64,000 nucleotides of DNA, taken from positions 69,084 to 133,083 of the forward strand of contig JAEXZY010000008.1 of the NCBI GenBank assembly GCA_023404955.1, read 5' to 3'. Source of the DNA: Actinomycetes bacterium. GTDB lineage: Bacteria > Actinomycetota > Actinomycetes > Mycobacteriales > Mycobacteriaceae. The position numbers and the translations under genes are program-made. Below, piece by piece: positions 7,355 through 15,031 of the stretch (position 1 is its first letter; each line of letters begins with the position of its first letter). The notes beneath the pieces are model-generated. The model ran no database searches. It was not told where the DNA came from and was given only the letters and a program-made list of their open reading frames with translations.

Positions 7355-8947
7355 ATGGCCACGGAGTCGATCAGCAATGCGGCGCAGCAGATCGCGGCGG
7401 GTTACGCCGGTGAGGGCGCGGCGCTCGAACTCGGGTCGGTCGTCATCGACGGGGTGAGCGATCCGACGGCCCTCGTGCGCATCCCGTTGGCGACGGTCAA
7501 CCGGCACGGTCTGGTGGCCGGCGCGACGGGCACCGGGAAGACCAAGACGTTGCAGATGCTCGCCGAGCAGCTCTCGGCGGCCGGGGTGCCGGTGCTGATG
7601 GCCGACGTGAAGGGCGACCTGTCCGGGTTGTCGCGGCCCGGTGTCGCCGGTGAGAAGGTCACTCAGCGTGCCGCCGACACAGGCGATGCGTGGACGCCGG
7701 AGTCCTTCCCGGTCGAGTTCCTGTCGCTGGGCACCGATGGCGCGGGCGTGCCGGTGCGGGCGACCATCAGCAGCTTCGGGCCCATCCTGCTGTCGAAGGT
7801 GTTGGGTCTCAACCAGACTCAGGAGTCGACGCTCGGGCTGATCTTCCACTGGGCCGATCAGCAGGGCCTGCCGCTGCTGGACGTCAAGGATCTGCGATCG
7901 GTGATTCAATACCTGACGAGTGAGAAGGGCAAGCCGGAACTGAAGGCGCTCGGCGCGGTATCGACGACCACAGCGGGGGTGATCCTGCGCGCGCTCGTCA
8001 ATCTTGAGGCCGACGGCGCCGACACGTTCTTCGGCGAACCGGAGCTCGAGCCCGCGGATCTGCTGCGCGTCGACGCTTCCGGCCGCGGCGTCATCTCACT
8101 GCTCGAGTTGGGCGCTCAGGCCACCCGGCCGGTGATGTTCTCGACGTTCCTGATGTGGGTCCTCGCCGACCTGTTCACGACGCTGCCCGAGGTAGGCGAC
8201 GTCGACAAGCCCAAGCTGGTGTTCGTCTTCGACGAGGCCCATCTGCTGTTCACCGACGCGTCGAAGGCGTTCCTGGCTCAGGTCGAGCAGACCGTCAAGC
8301 TCATCCGGTCGAAGGGCGTCGGCGTGTTCTTCTGCACCCAGCAGCCGACCGACGTGCCCAAAGACGTGCTCAGCCAGCTCGGCGCGCGCATCCAGCACGC
8401 GCTGCGCGCGTTCACCCCGGATGACGAGAAGGCGCTCAACAAGACGGTGCGGACGTACCCCAAAACCGACGTCTACGACCTGCAGTCGGCGCTGACGTCG
8501 CTGGGTATCGGCGAGGCGATCGTGACGGTGCTGTCGGAGAACGGGGTGCCGACGCCGGTGGCCTGGACGCGGGTGCGTGCGCCGCGCTCTCTGATGGACA
8601 CGATCGGTTCCGAGGCGATCACGGCTGCCGCGGCGGCGAGCCCACTGCAGGCGGAATACGGTCAGACGGTCGACCGCGAATCGGCCTACGAGCGCCTGGC
8701 CGTCAAACTCGCGCCGCCCGCAGCAGAGACGCAAACGCAACCCCCTGCGCCACAACAGGTTCCGCTGCCGCAACCGTGGGATCTGCCGCCGATGCCGGAG
8801 CCGGTGCAACCCCGGGAGCCCGGTTTCCTCGACACCGTGATGGACAGTCCGGCGTTCAAGAGCGCGATGCGATCCGCGGGCACGGTCATCGGTCGCGAGA
8901 TCACCCGGAGCATCTTCGGCACCGGTCGGCGGCGCCGGCGTCGTTAG
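7355..8947 (+). CDS. DUF853 / HerA-like P-loop ATPase
   Basis: A 530-residue homologue of E. coli YjgR and M. tuberculosis Rv2510c. Walker A G-A-T-G-T-G-K-T is at about 56-63; the Walker B region L-V-F-V-F-D-E-A-H-L-L-F is near residue 288 and is followed by Q-Q-P-T-D in the HerA/FtsK-like fold. A Pro-rich stretch (about 450-485) precedes an Arg-rich C-terminus. The family is annotated as a putative DNA helicase or translocase; its substrate is unknown. ATG 7355 is preferred over GTG 7346 because AAGG lies 8 nt upstream of it. It ends directly against the convergent cmrA gene. Confidence 0.9.
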   Translation: MATESISNAAQQIAAGYAGEGAALELGSVVIDGVSDPTALVRIPLATVNRHGLVAGATGTGKTKTLQMLAEQLSAAGVPVLMADVKGDLSGLSRPGVAGEKVTQRAADTGDAWTPESFPVEFLSLGTDGAGVPVRATISSFGPILLSKVLGLNQTQESTLGLIFHWADQQGLPLLDVKDLRSVIQYLTSEKGKPELKALGAVSTTTAGVILRALVNLEADGADTFFGEPELEPADLLRVDASGRGVISLLELGAQATRPVMFSTFLMWVLADLFTTLPEVGDVDKPKLVFVFDEAHLLFTDASKAFLAQVEQTVKLIRSKGVGVFFCTQQPTDVPKDVLSQLGARIQHALRAFTPDDEKALNKTVRTYPKTDVYDLQSALTSLGIGEAIVTVLSENGVPTPVAWTRVRAPRSLMDTIGSEAITAAAAASPLQAEYGQTVDRESAYERLAVKLAPPAAETQTQPPAPQQVPLPQPWDLPPMPEPVQPREPGFLDTVMDSPAFKSAMRSAGTVIGREITRSIFGTGRRRRRR

Positions 8948-9754
8948 TCAGTCGCCGCCGAGCTTCTTGTACACCGCGCCGACGATCGGCGCCACGATCG
9001 CCCGCGGCGCGTAGCCGCTGGCCGCCGACATCGCCTTGGACGTGATGCCGGGGACGACGCGCATCTTGTTGCGGTCCAGTCCGTCCAGCGACACCTTCGC
9101 GGTGTACTCGGTGTCGATCCACAGGAAGTCGGGGATCAGCCGCTCGACCAGCGACTGGTCGTCGGGGTCGGGCAGTTCGGTGCGCACCGGCCCGGGCGCC
9201 AGCACGGTGACGTGCACTCCGGCGGATTTCACCTCGCCGCGCAGTGACTCGCTGAACGTATTGGCGAACGCCTTCGTCGCGGCGTAGGTGGCGTTGTTCG
9301 GAATGGGGGAGTTGCCGGCCGCGGAGCCGGAGATGAGGATGCCGCCGGCGTGCCGGGCCACCATGCCGGGCAGCACCGCCAGCACCAGATCGTGCACCCC
9401 GAGCACGTTCAACTGCACCTGCTTGCGTTCCTCGGCAGGGTCCAGCGTCACCACCGGCCCGAAGGTCGCGGTGCCGGCATTGGCGCAGAGGATCGAGATC
9501 TCGCGCTCGGCCAGCTCGGTGCACAGCTCGGCCCGGGCGGCCGGGTCGGCCAGGTCGACCGCCCGAACCTCCACGGTGACGCCGTAGCGTTCGCGGAGGC
9601 GTTGCGCGAGCGCCTCGAGCACCTCGCCGCGGCGAGCGGTGATGATCAGGTGGTGGCCGCGGGCCGCGAGCTCGACCGCCAGCGCCTCGCCGATGTTCTG
9701 CGACGCGCCGGTGACGACCGCGCGCGCCTGCGCACTGGGTCCGGGGACGGGCAT
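8948..9754 (-). CDS. cmrA: Mycolate reductase CmrA (SDR family)
   Basis: A 268-residue short-chain dehydrogenase with Rossmann motif T-G-A-S-Q-N-I-G (15-22), N-A-G (92-94), Ser142/Ser144 and the catalytic Y-A-A-T-K (Tyr157, Lys161). Length and flanking genes match Rv2509, shown in corynebacteria and mycobacteria to reduce the 3-oxo mycolate precursor to the mature beta-hydroxy mycolic acid (family knowledge). It acts in the cytosol or at the inner membrane after Pks13. A TATAGT hexamer 8 nt upstream of ATG 9754 suggests a near-leaderless transcript. It is divergent from an MFS gene by only 26 bp. Confidence 0.93.
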   Translation of the reverse strand: MPVPGPSAQARAVVTGASQNIGEALAVELAARGHHLIITARRGEVLEALAQRLRERYGVTVEVRAVDLADPAARAELCTELAEREISILCANAGTATFGPVVTLDPAEERKQVQLNVLGVHDLVLAVLPGMVARHAGGILISGSAAGNSPIPNNATYAATKAFANTFSESLRGEVKSAGVHVTVLAPGPVRTELPDPDDQSLVERLIPDFLWIDTEYTAKVSLDGLDRNKMRVVPGITSKAMSAASGYAPRAIVAPIVGAVYKKLGGD

Positions 9755-9762
9755 GGGCGCTG

Positions 9763-9768
9763 ACTATA
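9763..9768 (-). promoter_or_regulatory. Candidate -10 element for cmrA
   Basis: TATAGT on the minus strand fits the mycobacterial TANNNT -10 consensus. Eight bases separate it from the cmrA ATG, so the transcript would be leaderless or have a leader of 1-2 nt, and no ribosome site is visible. No clear -35 was seen. Confidence 0.4.
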
Positions 9769-9780
9769 TCGTGGGCGTCC

Positions 9781-11100
9781 ATGAGCGAGTCGCCTCCGGT
9801 CCAGGCTCCCGTCGCCGGTCCGGTGCGGTCGCGCGTCGCGGCCTGGGTGCTGTGGGATTTCGGCGCCACCCCGGTCAACGCGATCGTCGTGACGTTCGTG
9901 TTCTCGGTGTACCTGACCAACGCGGTCGGTGACGACCTGCCCGGCGACGCCAGTCCCGCGAGCTGGCTGGGCCGCGCGCTGGCGGTGGCCGGGCTGGTGG
10001 TGGCGGTGTTCGCGCCGGTCACCGGGGTGTGGGTGGATGCGCCGGGCCGACGGCGCCGGGCGCTGGCGTTGCTCACCGGGGCGATGGTGGTGCTCACCGC
10101 TTCGATGAGCCTGATCCGCGACGACCACCGCTTCCTGCTGCCGGGCTTGGTGATGCTCGCCGCCACTGCAGCGTTGAGCGAACTCGCCACGGTGCCGTAC
10201 AACGCGATGCTGCGCGATCTGTCCACCCCGCAGACTGCCGGCCGGGTGTCCGGAATGGGTTTGGGCGCAGGCTATGTCGGCAGTGTGCTGGTGTTGGTCA
10301 TCGTCTACGTCGGGTTCGTGTCCGGCAGCGGTGACACACGCGGGCTGCTGGCGCTGCCCAGTGCCGACGGGCAGAACGTGCGGGCCGCGATGTTCCTCGT
10401 CGCCGCCTGGTTCGCACTGTTCGCACTGCCGCTGTTGCTGCGCGGCCCCGCGGGCACCGGCGTGTTGCCCCCGCGGGTCGGCTTCCTCGGTGCGTATCGG
10501 CGCATCTGGCGAGAGGTCCGCGAGGAGTGGCGCCGCGACCGCAACGTCATCTACTACCTGGGTGCCAGCGCGCTGTTCCGCGACGGTCTGACGGGCGTGT
10601 TCACCTTCGGCGCTGTGCTGGGCGTGCAGGTCTACGGCATCTCAGCCGCTGACGTGCTGCTGTTCGGGATCGCGGCCTGCGTGATCGCGGCCGTCGGCGC
10701 GGTGATCGGCGGCTTCGCCGACGACCGGTTGGGTGCCCGGCGGGTCATCATCACGTCGCTGGTCGCGATGATCGCGGTCGGGGTGGCGCTGCTGTCGGTG
10801 TCCGGTCCGCTGGCGTTCTGGGTGCTCGGGCTGGCGCTGTGTCTGTTCATCGGCCCGGTGGGGGCCTCGGCGCGCACGCTGATGATGCGAATGGCGATGC
10901 ACGGCAAGGAGGGCGTCACGTTCGGCCTCTACGCCACCGCCGGACGTGCCGCCACCTTCCTCGCGCCATGGCTGTTCTCGGCGTTCATCGACATCTTCGA
11001 CAGCGACCGCGCCGGATTGGCCGGCATCCTGGTCGTGCTGGTGCTGGGCCTGGTGGCGTTCGCACTCGTGCGCGTGCCCGGCCGGCACGTCGACGCTTAG
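9781..11100 (+). CDS. MFS / UMF1-type transporter (Rv2508c-like)
   Basis: A 439-residue integral membrane protein with about 12 hydrophobic segments. The hydrophilic loop between segments 6 and 7 (residues about 220-260, rich in Arg and Glu) is typical of the major facilitator superfamily. The pattern resembles the Atg22-like/UMF1 branch. The substrate is unknown. The start is ATG 9781; only a weak ribosome-like GTGGGCG precedes it. The gene order orn, DUF853, cmrA, MFS, Pro-rich protein reproduces Rv2511-Rv2507, which suggests a long-standing association with envelope biogenesis, though that is inference. Confidence 0.85.
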   Translation: MSESPPVQAPVAGPVRSRVAAWVLWDFGATPVNAIVVTFVFSVYLTNAVGDDLPGDASPASWLGRALAVAGLVVAVFAPVTGVWVDAPGRRRRALALLTGAMVVLTASMSLIRDDHRFLLPGLVMLAATAALSELATVPYNAMLRDLSTPQTAGRVSGMGLGAGYVGSVLVLVIVYVGFVSGSGDTRGLLALPSADGQNVRAAMFLVAAWFALFALPLLLRGPAGTGVLPPRVGFLGAYRRIWREVREEWRRDRNVIYYLGASALFRDGLTGVFTFGAVLGVQVYGISAADVLLFGIAACVIAAVGAVIGGFADDRLGARRVIITSLVAMIAVGVALLSVSGPLAFWVLGLALCLFIGPVGASARTLMMRMAMHGKEGVTFGLYATAGRAATFLAPWLFSAFIDIFDSDRAGLAGILVVLVLGLVAFALVRVPGRHVDA

Positions 11101-11882
11101 CGCCGCCCCGCCGCACAGACGGTGAGACCCGCGCCGTCGCGCTGCTGCACCTGGGTGCCGTCGACGGTGATCGAGCACGTCACTTCCCGGCCCACGTTGA
11201 TGATGCTCACGCTGGCCGAACGCTCGGCGGGCTCGGGCAGCGACACCTCGCGGGTCCACGGCAGCATCACGTTGAACTCCGTCTGCAGCAGACCACCGGT
11301 GTCGACATAGGTGATGTTGAGGGCGCGGCCGGTGCCCGACACGGTGTAGACGACGGTGTCGGTCGCGCCGGAGGTCGTCGTCTGATCGGGCGCGGTGGTG
11401 GTCGGAGTTGTCGGCAGGGTCGGGACCGGCAGGACCGAGGTGGGGGTACGTGACGTCGTCGTCGGCGTGGGCCGGGTCGACGTGACGGTCGGTTCCGGCG
11501 TGCCCAGCGCAGGCGCCGTGACGGTCTGCTGTCGGGAGCTGTTGACGATCACCAGCGCGATGACGAGGCCGATGATCGTGAGGACGGCGAGTCCGGCGAC
11601 CACCCAGAGCCACCGCGGCGGCTTGGGGTCTTCCGGCGGCGGTGGTGGCTCATTGCCGTAGGCGGTGCCGGGACCGGACGGGTACTGACCGGTCCCGTAG
11701 GGGTCGTAGCCGTAGGGCGAGTACGGGGGCAACTGCTCTGTCGGACGCGGTGGCGGCTGGTAGGGCGGCCCGTATGGGGCCTGGCCGGCGTACGCAGGAT
11801 CGGTGTAACCGGGATAGGTGGGGTAGCCGCCGCCGAAGGCCTGCGTCGGCTCGTCACGACGTCTGTCGGGGGAATCCGTCAT
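11097..11882 (-). CDS. Proline-rich membrane protein with MmpS-like C-terminal domain (Rv2507-like)
   Basis: A 261-residue bitopic protein. A cytosolic N-terminus (1-98) is rich in Pro, Tyr and Gly, followed by one membrane span (about 101-121), a Thr/Pro/Ser-rich stalk (about 125-172) and an outer domain of about 85 residues. That domain ends in T-C-S-I-T-V-D-G and a second Cys (T-V-C-A), the beta-sandwich pattern of MmpS proteins. The start is ATG 11882 behind AGGTGGG. The last 4 bp overlap the end of the convergent MFS gene. The outer domain resembles the small secreted protein at 21054-21425. The function is unknown; envelope assembly is a guess. Confidence 0.85.
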   Translation of the reverse strand: MTDSPDRRRDEPTQAFGGGYPTYPGYTDPAYAGQAPYGPPYQPPPRPTEQLPPYSPYGYDPYGTGQYPSGPGTAYGNEPPPPPEDPKPPRWLWVVAGLAVLTIIGLVIALVIVNSSRQQTVTAPALGTPEPTVTSTRPTPTTTSRTPTSVLPVPTLPTTPTTTAPDQTTTSGATDTVVYTVSGTGRALNITYVDTGGLLQTEFNVMLPWTREVSLPEPAERSASVSIINVGREVTCSITVDGTQVQQRDGAGLTVCAAGRR

Positions 11883-11968
11883 ACCCACCTCATGGCTGCA
11901 GGGTACCTGTGGCGACGGCCGGTGGCCCGAGGCGCCGGCGCGGGCCGACCGTGTGAGAATCAAGCACC

Positions 11969-13831
11969 GTGGCACAGCAGGTTCGCCGGGTTTACGGGGC
12001 GTCGATGTCCCCCGACGCCACCGCCTTCGCCCATCTGATCGACGACGGGGGATATCCGCGGGCGGTGCAGCGGTTCCTGCGGGGCTGGCGCGCCAGCTCG
12101 TCACGTGACGTGGAACTGCCGGTCGAGGGGCCCGTGACCAGGGTCCTGCACTCGGCCGACGGGCACTGGCTGGCCTGTCAGGTGGCACCTGAGGGCGGTA
12201 CCCGCAGCCAGATCTGGGTTGTCACAACCGATCCCGACGACCGGGCGGCGCGGCGCATCGATCACTGGCCGTCGGGAGTGGAGGGCACCGCAGAACTGAT
12301 CAGCTGGGATGGCACCCGGGTTGCGGCGATCCTGACCGGCGAGGACGGTGTGGGCAGCTCGTGTCTGATCGATCCGGCGGACGGCATGACGATCGTGCTG
12401 GACCGGCGCTCGGCGGGCCGCCTGGTCGACGCGTGGTGCGGCGCTTCCCTGGTTCGGGTGGGGCCGCGCGGCTACCGGGATCTCATCATGCTGCGGGGGC
12501 TCACCGAGACCGGCCTGTTGCCCTTCGATCCCGGCTCCACCACCGACACCGGCATCATCTTGGACGATCACACTCCGCGGCGGCTGCGCTACGGGCCGGA
12601 GGGTGAGCAGACCAAGCTCTACCACCCGGCGCGCGACTACGACGTGAACAGCACCGAAGGATATGTGCGCGCGCTGATCCGCAGCGAGAACGGCGCCGAG
12701 TACGCGCGGCTGCTCGAGGTGACGGTCACCGCCGACGGCGTCGCCTACCACGTGGTGGCCGAGCGGGCCGGATGTGAACTCGACGAGTTCACAGTCAGCG
12801 ACGACCTGTCCACTGTGGCGATGCTGTGGAACCGCCACGGCGCCAGCGAGTTACAGATCCTCGAGTATGCCGATTACACGCTGCACGATCCGATCCCGTT
12901 GCCCGCCATGGTCGCCAGCGAACTGTCGATCAGTGCCGGTGGGTCGATGCTGGCGGTGACGGTCGAGGGACCGTCCATGCCGCCCACCGTCGAGCTCGTC
13001 GATCCGCGTACTCGCGAGTGGGAGCCGGTGGACCGGGAGCCGAGCAGCGGCCCGCTGTCGGCGGACCCCACGCTGGAGACCGTCATCGCGCGCGACGGAC
13101 TGGAATTCACGGGCTGGCTGTTCCGTCCGCCGGACGGCGTGGCGACCATCGGCGCCATGCTGTTCCTCCACGGCGGCCCCGAGGGGCAGGGCCGGCCGGG
13201 CTACAACGAGTTCTTCCCCGGGCTGCTCGACGCCGGCATCTGCGTGTTCCTGCCCAATGTGCGCGGTTCCGGCGGCTTCGGCCGGTCGTTCATGCACGCC
13301 GATGACCGGGAACGGCGGTTCGCCGCGATCGACGATGTCTCCGACGCGGTGCGCTTTCTGGTCGACCACGAATACGCGCCCCGCGGGTGTGTCGCATGCT
13401 GCGGCTGGTCCTACGGCGGATACCTCACTCAGGCCGCGCTGGCGTTTCATCCCGACGACTTCGCCGCCGGCATCAGCATCTGCGGTATGAGCGACCTCAA
13501 CAACTGGTACCGCACCACCGAGCAGTGGATCGCGTCGGCCGCCTACCCGAAGTACGGCCATCCGGTCAGCGATCAGGATCTGCTCGAGCAACTCTCGCCG
13601 CTGCCCCGGGCGGACGCGATCACGGCTCCTCTGCTTCTGGTGCACGGCCTCACCGACACGAATGTGCCGCCCAGTGAATCGCAGGCGATGTACGAAGTTC
13701 TGGTCGCGCAGGGCAAGAAAGCCGAACTGCTGCTGTTCGCCGATGACGGACACGAGATCGACAAGCGCGAAAACCGTGCCGTACTCCTGAAAGCCATGAC
13801 GAGCTGGCTGACGGCCGCATTCGCGGGCTGA
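11969..13831 (+). CDS. S9-family serine peptidase / acyl-aminoacyl-peptidase-like hydrolase
   Basis: A 620-residue cytosolic enzyme with an N-terminal beta-propeller (about 1-350) and a C-terminal alpha/beta hydrolase. Catalytic residues are readable: nucleophile Ser481 in G-W-S-Y-G-G, Asp563 in H-G-L-T-D-T-N-V-P and His595 in D-D-G-H-E-I. The oxyanion-side H-G-G-P motif and N-V-R-G-S-G-G-F-G complete the prolyl-oligopeptidase (S9C-like) signature. Such enzymes cleave short peptides or acylated N-termini; the natural substrate is unknown. GTG 11969 has no ribosome site, but GAGAAT lies 8 nt upstream, so a leaderless transcript is possible. Confidence 0.9.
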   Translation: MAQQVRRVYGASMSPDATAFAHLIDDGGYPRAVQRFLRGWRASSSRDVELPVEGPVTRVLHSADGHWLACQVAPEGGTRSQIWVVTTDPDDRAARRIDHWPSGVEGTAELISWDGTRVAAILTGEDGVGSSCLIDPADGMTIVLDRRSAGRLVDAWCGASLVRVGPRGYRDLIMLRGLTETGLLPFDPGSTTDTGIILDDHTPRRLRYGPEGEQTKLYHPARDYDVNSTEGYVRALIRSENGAEYARLLEVTVTADGVAYHVVAERAGCELDEFTVSDDLSTVAMLWNRHGASELQILEYADYTLHDPIPLPAMVASELSISAGGSMLAVTVEGPSMPPTVELVDPRTREWEPVDREPSSGPLSADPTLETVIARDGLEFTGWLFRPPDGVATIGAMLFLHGGPEGQGRPGYNEFFPGLLDAGICVFLPNVRGSGGFGRSFMHADDRERRFAAIDDVSDAVRFLVDHEYAPRGCVACCGWSYGGYLTQAALAFHPDDFAAGISICGMSDLNNWYRTTEQWIASAAYPKYGHPVSDQDLLEQLSPLPRADAITAPLLLVHGLTDTNVPPSESQAMYEVLVAQGKKAELLLFADDGHEIDKRENRAVLLKAMTSWLTAAFAG

Positions 13832-13848
13832 GCTGACCCAGCCGCGGT

Positions 13849-13874
13849 GTTTACCGTAATTATCTGCCGGGTAA
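13849..13874 (+). promoter_or_regulatory. SigF-type promoter
   Basis: GTTT (13849-13852) and GGGTAA (13869-13874) are separated by 16 nt, matching the mycobacterial SigF consensus GTTT-N15-17-GGGTA. The predicted start near 13884 would give a leader of about 37 nt to the ATG at 13921, which has a GGAGGAGG ribosome site. The same bases also form a weak 7-bp hairpin. Confidence 0.75.
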
Positions 13875-13920
13875 ACCCGACTGCGCGCCAGAGTGGGCGC
13901 GATGACGGAGGAGGCACGAC

Positions 13921-14124
13921 ATGCGAGGAATTCTCGGCGTTATTGTGCTCGTCTGGCTGTTGATCGGGGTGTTCGCCGCGTATCAACGCGACTACTTCAA
14001 AGGTGGAGACGCCAACTGCGCCACTGCCGGAAGCGTTGCGCTGACAGTTGTGGCCGGACCGCTCAACTACGCGGGTGTCAATCCGAAGGTGACGGATTGC
14101 AATGTGCCCGAACCGAGTCAGTAA
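13921..14124 (+). CDS. Small exported or membrane protein, 67 aa
   Basis: ATG 13921 follows a strong GGAGGAGG site. The hydrophobic N-terminus (residues 3-20) is followed by a polar outer part with two Cys (about 33 and 60), which could form a disulfide outside the membrane. The family is conserved in mycobacteria but unnamed to my knowledge. A SigF-type promoter 47 bp upstream suggests stress or stationary-phase expression. The next tiny membrane gene follows after 29 bp, probably in the same transcript. Confidence 0.8.
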   Translation: MRGILGVIVLVWLLIGVFAAYQRDYFKGGDANCATAGSVALTVVAGPLNYAGVNPKVTDCNVPEPSQ

Positions 14125-14153
14125 GTGATCGCCCGACAGGAAGTGGAGGAGTC

Positions 14154-14309
14154 ATGATCGTTCTCGGTGCAGTCCTGCTCATCCTGGGCTGGATCTTCAA
14201 CATCGCCGCGGTGCTCTACATCGGCGTCGTGCTGCTGGTGATCGGCGCGGTGTTATGGGTGCTGGGCTCTGTCGGTCGCCCCGTCGGCGGCCGCCGAGCG
14301 TGGTATTGA
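14154..14309 (+). CDS. DUF6131-like 51-aa membrane protein
   Basis: A short gene with ATG 14154 behind GTGGAGGAG. The 51-residue product has two hydrophobic helices (about 2-18 and 20-38) and ends in the strongly conserved-looking G-R-P-V-G-G-R-R-A-W-Y tail, characteristic of the actinobacterial DUF6131 family. The function is unknown. It is probably co-transcribed with the preceding small gene from the SigF-type promoter. It is convergent with bkaR, whose stop is only 3 bp away. Confidence 0.85.
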   Translation: MIVLGAVLLILGWIFNIAAVLYIGVVLLVIGAVLWVLGSVGRPVGGRRAWY

Positions 14310-14312
14310 CGC

Positions 14313-14933
14313 TCAACCGTTTTCGCTCTCGGCCGAGGTCAACGCAGCGACCGTCATTGCTCGCAAGACGGTCCGCGAGGTGGCCTCGGCCGCTTTCGTG
14401 CTCCCGGGTTTGACGCTGTGAGCCGTCGAGTTCAACAAGCCGAACGTCGCGTGTGCCATCACCCGGGCTGAGGCCTCGGACAGACCTGGCCGGCGCCGGC
14501 GCAGCACGCCGACCCAGGTCTCCACGTACTGTCGTTGCGCGCGGCGGACCTGACGCTTCGCGGTCGCAGGCAGGTTGTTCAGATCGCGATCCTGGATGCG
14601 GATCAGGTCCGACTCGCCGAACGCGAAGTCCAGGTGAAAATCGATCAGCGCCGCCAACGCCGCATCCGCGTCGGGCGTCCCGCCGACCACCTCGGAGGCG
14701 CCGGTCAGCAGCCGGGTGCTGATGCCGACCAGCAGCTCGGCCAGCAGTGCTTCCTTGTTGGGGAAGTGGCGGTAGATGGCCGGCCCGCTGACCCCCGCCG
14801 CGGCGCCGATGTCTTCCAGCCGGACCGCGAGATATCCGTGCGCGGCGATGAGACGTTCGGCGGCCGCGATCAACTGGCTGCGACGGTCTGACTTCGCGCG
14901 GTTGCGCCTGGACGTGGCGTCGGTGGTGGTCAT
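14313..14933 (-). CDS. bkaR: TetR-family repressor BkaR of branched-chain keto-acid metabolism
   Basis: A 206-residue TetR regulator. The N-terminal helix-turn-helix is at about residues 15-62 (D-I-G-A-A-A-G-V-S-G-P-A-I-Y-R-H-F-P-N-K), followed by an all-helical ligand domain. The position, divergent from accD1, and the similarity match Rv2506, reported as the BkaR repressor of the branched-chain keto-acid operon. Two tandem dyads lie in the 98-bp divergent promoter region, consistent with control of itself and of accD1-bkdC. The effector is unknown; acyl-CoA intermediates of leucine or isoleucine breakdown are reasonable candidates (inference). Confidence 0.9.
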   Translation of the reverse strand: MTTTDATSRRNRAKSDRRSQLIAAAERLIAAHGYLAVRLEDIGAAAGVSGPAIYRHFPNKEALLAELLVGISTRLLTGASEVVGGTPDADAALAALIDFHLDFAFGESDLIRIQDRDLNNLPATAKRQVRRAQRQYVETWVGVLRRRRPGLSEASARVMAHATFGLLNSTAHSVKPGSTKAAEATSRTVLRAMTVAALTSAESENG

Positions 14934-14968
14934 GGCGCATCCTGTCGATCCGATGGTGGACGGCGCGA

Positions 14969-14984
14969 GTTAATTGTGATTAAC
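14969..14984. promoter_or_regulatory. Candidate BkaR operator, copy 1
   Basis: A perfect dyad, GTTAAT-TGTG-ATTAAC, lies between bkaR and accD1. The AT-rich palindrome stands out in GC-rich DNA and has the size expected of a TetR-family site. Confidence 0.75.
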
Positions 14985-14992
14985 ATACACCA

Positions 14993-15008
14993 GTTAGTCA
15001 CCATTAAC
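14993..15008. promoter_or_regulatory. Candidate BkaR operator, copy 2
   Basis: GTTAGT-CACC-ATTAAC repeats the same dyad with one arm mismatch, 24 bp centre to centre from copy 1. It lies 24 bp before the accD1 ATG, so occupancy would block accD1 transcription. Confidence 0.7.
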
Positions 15009-15031
15009 CCCACTAGAGGCGGATTCCAGCG

